Assembly: GCF_003597395.2 (NCBI RefSeq)
Contig: NC_133773.1
Coordinates: 78,461,043 to 78,525,042, forward strand
DNA length: 64,000 nt
Direction: 5' to 3'
DNA from: Chelonoidis abingdonii
Lineage: Eukaryota > Chordata > Testudines > Testudinidae
Position numbers and translations under genes: made by a program. Of the stretch, positions 58,216-64,000 are shown one piece after another; positions within the stretch are counted from its first letter, which is position 1; the number at the start of each line of letters is the position of its first letter. The notes below the pieces were generated by a model, which worked only from the letters and a program-made list of their open reading frames with translations, ran no database searches and had not been told where the DNA came from.

Positions 58216-59400
58216 TTCTGCCCCTCTGAGTTAGCAGCAACAAGAGCCAGGTTCAGTATCCAGGGGTTCCGTTTCAGTAACACAATGCATAACTGGCTCG
58301 AGCCCCCACCCAGTGACNNNNNNNNNNNNNNNNNNNNNNNNNNNNNNNNNNNNNNNNNNNNNNNNNNNNNNNNNNNNNNNNNNNNNNNNNNNNNNNNNNN
58401 NNNNNNNNNNNNNNNNNNNNNNNNNNNNNNNNNNNNNNNNNNNNNNNNNNNNNNNNNNNNNNNNNNNNNNNNNNNNNNNNNNNNNNNNNNNNNNNNNNNN
58501 NNNNNNNNNNNNNNNNNNNNNNNNNNNNNNNNNNNNNNNNNNNNNNNNNNNNNNNNNNNNNNNNNNNNNNNNNNNNNNNNNNNNNNNNNNNNNNNNNNNN
58601 NNNNNNNNNNNNNNNNNNNNNNNNNNNNNNNNNNNNNNNNNNNNNNNNNNNNNNNNNNNNNNNNNNNNNNNNNNNNNNNNNNNNNNNNNNNNNNNNNNNN
58701 NNNNNNNNNNNNNNNNNNNNNNNNNNNNNNNNNNNNNNNNNNNNNNNNNNNNNNNNNNNNNNNNNNNNNNNNNNNNNNNNNNNNNNNNNNNNNNNNNNNN
58801 NNNNNNNNNNNNNNNNNNNNNNNNNNNNNNNNNNNNNNNNNNNNNNNNNNNNNNNNNNNNNNNNNNNNNNNNNNNNNNNNNNNNNNNNNNNNNNNNNNNN
58901 NNNNNNNNNNNNNNNNNNNNNNNNNNNNNNNNNNNNNNNNNNNNNNNNNNNNNNNNNNNNNNNNNNNNNNNNNNNNNNNNNNNNNNNNNNNNNNNNNNNN
59001 NNNNNNNNNNNNNNNNNNNNNNNNNNNNNNNNNNNNNNNNNNNNNNNNNNNNNNNNNNNNNNNNNNNNNNNNNNNNNNNNNNNNNNNNNNNNNNNNNNNN
59101 NNNNNNNNNNNNNNNNNNNNNNNNNNNNNNNNNNNNACACACACCAGTCCCCAACCTCTCTCCCCTCATAGAGTTTTGGAACCCATGTCCCATGTTTAGC
59201 AAGTACCACCCAACTGAGGTTGAGTCATTTCTGTCACAAAACAGTCCCACAGCTCCCCATTCACACAATCAGGGTGACAAACTTTTTTTCCCTCCTGCCC
59301 CAATAACAAACAAATTGGGGATTCCAGAGCTGTAAAAATCACCATCCCAAGCTGCTGTGGGGTTATGCTAAGTTGTTATGCTAAGTAGGGGTGGATGCCA
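58216..59400. other. Apparent insertion in the DIRS leader, containing an 819-bp assembly gap
   Basis: Positions 58318-59136 are all N. The flanks (58216-58317 'ctgagttagcagcaacaaga'; 59137-59400 'agttttggaacccatgtccc') do not look like DIRS and separate the leader from gag by over 1 kb, more than I expect for this family. A second repeat inserted here probably caused the gap. The long frames spanning the Ns on both strands are artefacts. A 13-bp unit 'gttatgctaagtt' is repeated at 59362-59387. Confidence 0.5.
58318..59136. other. Assembly gap (819 N)
   Basis: All bases are N. The sequence and true length are unknown. Confidence 1.
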
Positions 59401-59561
59401 ATGGAAATTCCTAACATTCTTTCCACACTCTCTACAATTCACCACCAAACGTCAGGATAATGCTCATTCTGACTCTGCTTACACTTATTTAAAAAAAAAA
59501 AAAAAAATCCCTCAGGCTTGCCTCTGGTTGAAACACTCTCCTCGGCCATCTCTAATTCATA

Positions 59562-61180
59562 ATGCCAGGAGCTTCAGGATTCAAAAGGTGTATTTCCTGT
59601 CAGGAATCCATGCCACGGACAGATGGGCACTCATGCTGTGTGAAGTGCCTCGAGGACACCCACGTCCCTGTGAAGTGCCTCTATTGCGCGAGCCTCAAGT
59701 CAAGATCTCGTGACAGGGATCTGCGGCTCAAAATGCTGATGATGGAAAAATCCTTACAGCTACTTTCGGAGAAAGGAAAGGTTAAACCTGCTCCCACGTG
59801 CTCCCCAGCCAGTTCGGAACTGGTGGGCAGTGTTGCTTCACCCTCCCTGGAGTGGAGGCAAGAAGCAGAACAGTCTCATGGGAGAGACTTTAAAAAAGGT
59901 AGGGGGTCTCCCGTGAGATGCCTACCCTCTGTGCTGACAGCACCACAGGCAGGTGCCTCAGCTTTTTCTAATGCCTCAGCCATGGCTTCGACAGAGCGCA
60001 GAGGCAGGAACCCGACCTCCCATGTCAGGAAGGTCCTTGTGGCTCCGGTCCCCTCGACACTGCAAACAGCCCCGGTGCCGGCAGTGCGCTGCTCCCGGGC
60101 ACCGCAAATGGCCACAGGGCACCTCCAAGCAGTCTGCAGCACTACTGTCACTTTCATTTTCTCCTGCTAATGAGCTAGAGCAGAGAGCAGGCTCAGCTCA
60201 GCCCAGGGAGCAGGAGCAACAGTTTCTCATTCAATGTGACCTTTCAGTGCCACCTGAGCCTCACTTTCCACTCCTAGATACACAGGGCTCATTTTTTGAA
60301 CCACCACTCTCTCCATCTGAGTTGGTTTTCACTGATGGTGAACTTGATTTACAGCAGCAAGTGGAGTTCTCCCCTCATGCTTCTCCTCCACAGGCACCTC
60401 TGCCACCTCAGGTCACAGCTCAAGGCCAACAGCCTCAGTTTCCCTACTTCGCCCCCCCCATGGGAGATACTTGGGTTCTCCTACCCTATGCCTTGGCCTC
60501 AGTGGTACCCTTGGCAACATCCTCCTACCAATCATCCTCCTTCTGTGCCTCAATCTCCTGCTCCATCCACTTCTAAGATGCCTGAGCCCCCTCCTGAGTA
60601 TGCAAGTTACGCACCATATCCTGACTCACCCACTCCTAACTCTCCATTAGCCCTGGACGGAGCCCTCCTCCCTCTGCCTCCACGGGCTGTGGGCAACTGT
60701 AAACAATTTCAAGAACACTTTCAGGAGAGTGGCACTCAGTCAAGATATCCCCTTTCAAGAGGTTCAGGAGACGTAACACAGACTCCTCAGAATCCTTCAA
60801 CTGTCTGCTGTCTCAAAAATCGCGCTCCCTATAAACGAAGCACTCCTGGAGCTGGCTGACATTCTCTGGCAAACCCCAGCATCTTTAGTATCAACTTGCA
60901 AAAAGGCCGAATGTAAATACTACGTCCCTGCTAAGGACACTGATTTCCTATTTTCTCACCCACCACCGAACTCCCTTGTCATGGATGCAGTTGCACAGAG
61001 GACGAAATAGTCACAATATCGACCCACCCTGCAAGACAAGGACCTTAGACGCCTTGACATCTTGGGCCGCAAGATTTATATGTCCTCCACACTACAATTC
61101 AGAATTGCAAACTATTCTGCTCCCCTCGCCAGTTATGACTTTGATAATTACAATAAACTTTTAAATTTGCCTACTGCATT
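59562..61180 (+). pseudogene. DIRS gag-like ORF, frameshifted
   Basis: The gag-like protein of DIRS elements is thought to bind element RNA. The start at 59562 gives MPGASGFKRC and a cysteine-rich N-terminus: C10, C13, H23, C26, C29, H34, C39, C42, a zinc-binding-like pattern. This is followed by a basic helix (SRSRDRDLRLKMLMMEKSLQ). The first frame stops at 60170. The sequence continues in another frame to about 60576 (proline/glutamine-rich) and in a third to 60859. A further segment, 60860-61160, carries ADILWQTPAS and RLDILGRKIYMSS-like text with an internal stop near 61007. At least three frame changes make it non-functional. A run of 17 A at 59491-59507 precedes it. Confidence 0.8.
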
Positions 61181-61479
61181 CCAGAGGATATGAGAGCAGA
61201 CTTCAAATCAATCCTGACTGAGGGCCAACTGATTTCCAGAATGGCCCTACAGGCATCTCTGGACACGGCAGACAGAGCAGCCCGTACAACTGCACAGCAG
61301 CCCGTAAAACTGTGGTTATGCACAGATCCTCATGGCTCTCTGCATCTGGCATCTCCAAAGAACTGCAGACCAAAGTGGAGGATCTCCCTTTTGATAAGGA
61401 CAAACTTTCTCCTAGCCTCCTACCCTTCCCCGTCCCCCTTCAGGGACCCTTCTCACGACCACTTACTTCGCACAGAAGT

Positions 61480-62800
61480 GGCGCATCTTCTACAACTAGG
61501 TGCAGTGGAACCTGTGCCGACGCAGAATCAAGGGACAGGTTTCTACTCCCATTAATTTCTAACTCAGAAAAAGACTGGAGGATGGAGGCCTATACTAGAT
61601 CTACGCCGACTGAACAAATTCGTCAGGATACAAAGATTCAAGATGGTCACACTGGGCACAATAATACCTGCACTGGATCAAGGGGACTGGTTCAAAGTCC
61701 TCGACCTACAGCTTGCTTACTTTCATTTATCAATTCATCCAGCTCACAGACGCTTCCTACAATTCACAATCGGTCACGACCATTTTCAATACAGAGTTCT
61801 TCCTTTCGGACCCGCCACAGCACCGAGAGTTTTTTTTCCCAAGACTCTAGCCATGGTCATGGCTCACCTCCGCAAACATGGGGTCATGCTGTTTCCCTAT
61901 CTGGACAATTGCCTCATCAAGGGCAACTCCTATGGTGAGACACTTCAAGTTACCCATTTCGCCATCTCCCTCTTTCACAGCCTAGGCCTCCAAATGAACA
62001 TCCAAAAATCCACCCTGACACCGAAACAACAGATCGAGTTCATCGGAGCTCATCTCGACTCAATCCAGAGCAGGGCCTCGCTTCCATATCACAGATTCCT
62101 CACTATCACACGGTTCAAACACACTCTCTCTATTCGTCCCAGGACACAGGCACGACTCTGCCTACAGCTCCTTGGTCACATGGCAGCCACCACCTTCATG
62201 GTTTACCACGCCAGGCTACACATGAGATGTCTCCAGGGCTGGCTCAATTCCAATTTCAAACCCAGCAGACACACCTTAGGGATGCTGCTAACTCCTCCTC
62301 CCGATGTTATAGCTTCCCAACATTGGTAAACAAGTCCAGAAAACCTGTGCACAGGGGTTTCCTTCCAGCAATGTTCCCCAATGCTCATGCTCACCATGGA
62401 CACTTCCCTAATCGGTTGGGGAGCGCACCTAGGATGGCACAGGGCACAAGGCGGTGGTCTGCATCAGAGACGCACCTACATATAAATCTCTTAGAGCCCA
62501 GAGCAGTTAGGCGAGCATGCCTTCACTTTCTTCCCTTCATAAAGAACAAATCTCTTCGGGCCTTAAAAGACAACATAGCATGCATGTACTACATAAACAG
62601 ACAAGGGGGAGCCTGATCACATTCCCTTTGCACGGAAGCCATTCAGCTATGGAGTTGGTGCATACGACATTGAATACAAATCATCGCTTCCTACCTACCA
62701 GGCTGCCACAACACTACTGCCGATGCACTCAGCAGGCACTTCTTGACACAACACGAATGGGAACTGCACCCCGCAGTACTCCAACAGCTCTTCTTCCTCT
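61480..62800 (+). pseudogene. DIRS reverse transcriptase and RNase H, pseudogene
   Basis: Would copy element RNA into DNA and remove the RNA strand. RT motifs in order: GGWRPILDLRRLNKF (about 61577), the catalytic Asp of VLDLQLAYFH (61698), LPFGPATAPRVF (about 61801), then YLDN at 61898-61909, where the DIRS active site has YLDD. The second metal-binding Asp is therefore Asn. An NIQKSTL block follows at about 62000. The main open frame, 61643-62329, ends at a stop. RNase H continues in another frame with SLIGWGAHLG (about 62407), INLLEPRAVRRA (62480), DNIACMYYINRQGG (62571) and TTADALSRHF (62717), keeping the expected acidic residues. A frameshift near 61560 separates the N-terminal part (EVAHLLQLGAVEPVP) from the palm. 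Confidence 0.85.
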
Positions 62801-63110
62801 GGGGCAGCTCATCAATAGATCTCTTTGCCACGACCCAGAATCGAAAAATGTTCCGTTTTGCTCCAGAGCGGGACTTGGGACTGCATCCCTAGGAGATGCA
62901 TTCCTCATCCCATGGAACAACTCCCTCCTGTACGCCTTCCACCAATCCCTCTGTTACACAGCGTTCTTTGGAAGATTGCGGACGGCAAGGCCTGGGTCAT
63001 CCTTATTGCCCCGGCTTGGCCAAGACAGATGTGGTATCCCTACCTACTCTGCATGTCCTCCCGTCTTCCACGAGCTCTCCCCAACAGGCCAGACCACGTT
63101 TTCCAGGACA
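62800..63110 (+). pseudogene. DIRS methylase-like region, frameshifted
   Basis: Between RNase H and the recombinase. SIDLFATTQNRKMFRF (about 62812) in one frame, then CSRAGLGTASLGDAFLIPWN (about 62860) in a second, then ADGKAWVILIAPAWPRQMWY (about 62980) in a third. In DIRS elements this position holds a domain compared with DNA adenine methylases; the activity has not, to my knowledge, been shown. Here two frame changes and a stop remove any product. The domain name rests on position and remembered similarity. Confidence 0.6.
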
Positions 63111-63149
63111 ACGGACGGGTTCTTCACCCCAGCTCCAAAAGCTCCACCT

Positions 63150-64000
63150 CACAACCTGGTTCCATCATGGTTCCAAGCCCAAGAACTAGCCTGTTCCGAG
63201 CAAGTCCAATATGTCCTCCTGCACAGTAGGAAAGACTCCACTCATAAAACCTACCTGCAGAAGTGGAAACCTTTCGCTCTTTGGTGTTCACATAAACATT
63301 TAGCATCCAATAACGTGACCCTCCCTAACATTCTAGACTACCTCCTGAAACTAAAACAGGACGGACTTTCGCTCAGCTCCATCAAAGTGCACCTGGTGGC
63401 GCTTACCACCTTTCATGACCTATTAGACACTTATTCATTCTTTACCCACCCCACCATAAAACACTTTCTCATGGGCCTGCAAAATCTTTACCCTGAAATT
63501 TACCCAACAGCAACTGCATGGAATCTTAACCTCGTTCTTCATGCTCTCATGAAACCTCCATTTGAGGCCTTGGCTACCTCCTTTCATCTCCATATGTCCA
63601 TGAAGGTGGCTTTCTTAGTTGCCATAACTGCAGCAGAGAGAGTTGATGAAATGATCACCCTAATGGCCCACCTTCCCTACACAATCTTCTCCAAAGACAA
63701 AGTCACTTTGAGACTACATCCTAAATTTCTTCCTAAGGTGGTATCGACCTTTCACCTCAACCAACCTATATACTTACCTACTTTCTATCCCAAACCTCAC
63801 AAGACTCCGCAAGACGCAACCCTGCATACTCTCGACATCAAGCGAGCAATCGCCTTTTATTTAGACAGGACTAAACCATTTCATAAGTCCCCATGACTCT
63901 TTGTTTCCATTACCAAAAGATCGAAAGGTACAGCTATCTCTAAACAACGTCTATCCAAGTGGATCTCTGACTGCATCAGATCCTGTTACCATGTGCAAAA
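63150..64000 (+). pseudogene. DIRS tyrosine recombinase, with internal stop, cut by window edge
   Basis: Integrates the circular DNA intermediate. The long frame 62517-63896 contains the domain from about 63150. The N-terminal SAM-like part has HSRKDSTHKTYLQKWKPFAL (about 63220) and LDYLLKLKQDGLSLSSIKVH (about 63334). The catalytic part has AITAAERVDEMITL, with the first catalytic Arg at 63639-63641, and the beta-hairpin KDKVTLRLHPKFLP (about 63695). A TGA at 63894-63896 interrupts FHKSP|LFVS; a C-to-T change at a CGA arginine codon would explain it. Homology resumes after the stop (SKQRLSKWISDCI). The HxxR motif and nucleophilic Tyr lie beyond 64000. Bases before about 63100 in the same frame overlap RNase H and methylase-like sequence. 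Confidence 0.85.

Larger units (their letters stand above)
57881..64000 (+). mobile_element. DIRS-type tyrosine-recombinase retrotransposon, decayed, runs off the window
   Basis: Ordered parts: a 5' terminal repeat (57884-58215), an interrupting segment with an assembly gap, a gag-like region (59562-61180), reverse transcriptase and RNase H (61480-62800), a methylase-like region (62800-63110) and a tyrosine recombinase (63150 to the edge). This architecture, with a recombinase in place of an integrase and no LTRs or target duplication, defines the DIRS group. DIRS elements insert through a circular DNA intermediate. Several frameshifts, stops and a changed catalytic residue show that this copy is dead. 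The 3' end and right-hand repeats lie beyond 64000. Confidence 0.88.

Noticed and set aside
58197..59335. Open frames of over 300 codons on both strands
   Set aside because: They are created by the 819-base run of N, which cannot contain a visible stop.
1..64000. Operons, CRISPR arrays, riboswitches or other prokaryotic systems
   Set aside because: The sequence is vertebrate nuclear DNA by its retroelements. No regularly spaced repeat array or compact gene order is present.

Overview
This is a gene-poor, AT-rich stretch of nuclear vertebrate DNA. The mobile-element content points to a reptile, most likely a turtle: CR1 LINEs in several age classes, a DIRS tyrosine-recombinase retrotransposon, Penelope-like elements with hammerhead-type cores, hAT hairpin elements with 8-bp target duplications, and MITEs ending in the 'TGTCTACACTGC' motif. 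The turtle assignment rests on memory of these families and was not searched. I found no host protein-coding exon, rRNA, functional tRNA gene or CRISPR array. Nothing looks prokaryotic.

Layout. 1-2076: two degenerate copies of one long dispersed repeat, the second with its full 3' terminus. 2-7 kb: a MITE (3222-3543), an old hAT element (3725-4026), an inverted-repeat element (4537-4680), a 128-bp near-perfect palindrome (5677-5804) and a 775-bp solo LTR with a 5-bp duplication (6212-6986). 7-14 kb: mostly unique AT-rich DNA with two CR1 scraps. 14.66-16.88 kb: an antisense CR1 with an internal deletion and a nested hAT element. 17.5-20.7 kb: a MITE, a 192-bp Penelope-like insertion built as an inverted pair, and an LTR-like repeat. 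20.7-35 kb: largely unique, with MIR-like SINEs, a small MITE and a hairpin at 30388-30575. 35-41.3 kb: a sense CR1, an antisense LTR-like repeat, and two copies of a SINE-like unit with tRNA-like boxes. 41.3-45 kb: unique and pyrimidine-rich. 45-48.7 kb: a GC-richer repeat complex containing a 5'-inverted Penelope insertion, a MITE nested in an older repeat, and a fold-back hAT element with a perfect 8-bp duplication. 48.7-57.9 kb: unique DNA with a MIR, a (TG)n tract and an antisense CR1 3' end. 57.88-64 kb: a decayed DIRS element (terminal repeat, an 819-bp assembly gap, gag-like, RT-RNase H, methylase-like and tyrosine-recombinase regions) running off the right edge.

The only recognisable coding sequence is retrotransposon-derived and all of it is broken by frameshifts, stops or lost catalytic residues. 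The most unusual structures are the three hairpins (5677, 19475, 30388) and the two differently rearranged Penelope insertions. The window reads as intergenic or intronic DNA shaped by nested transposition.
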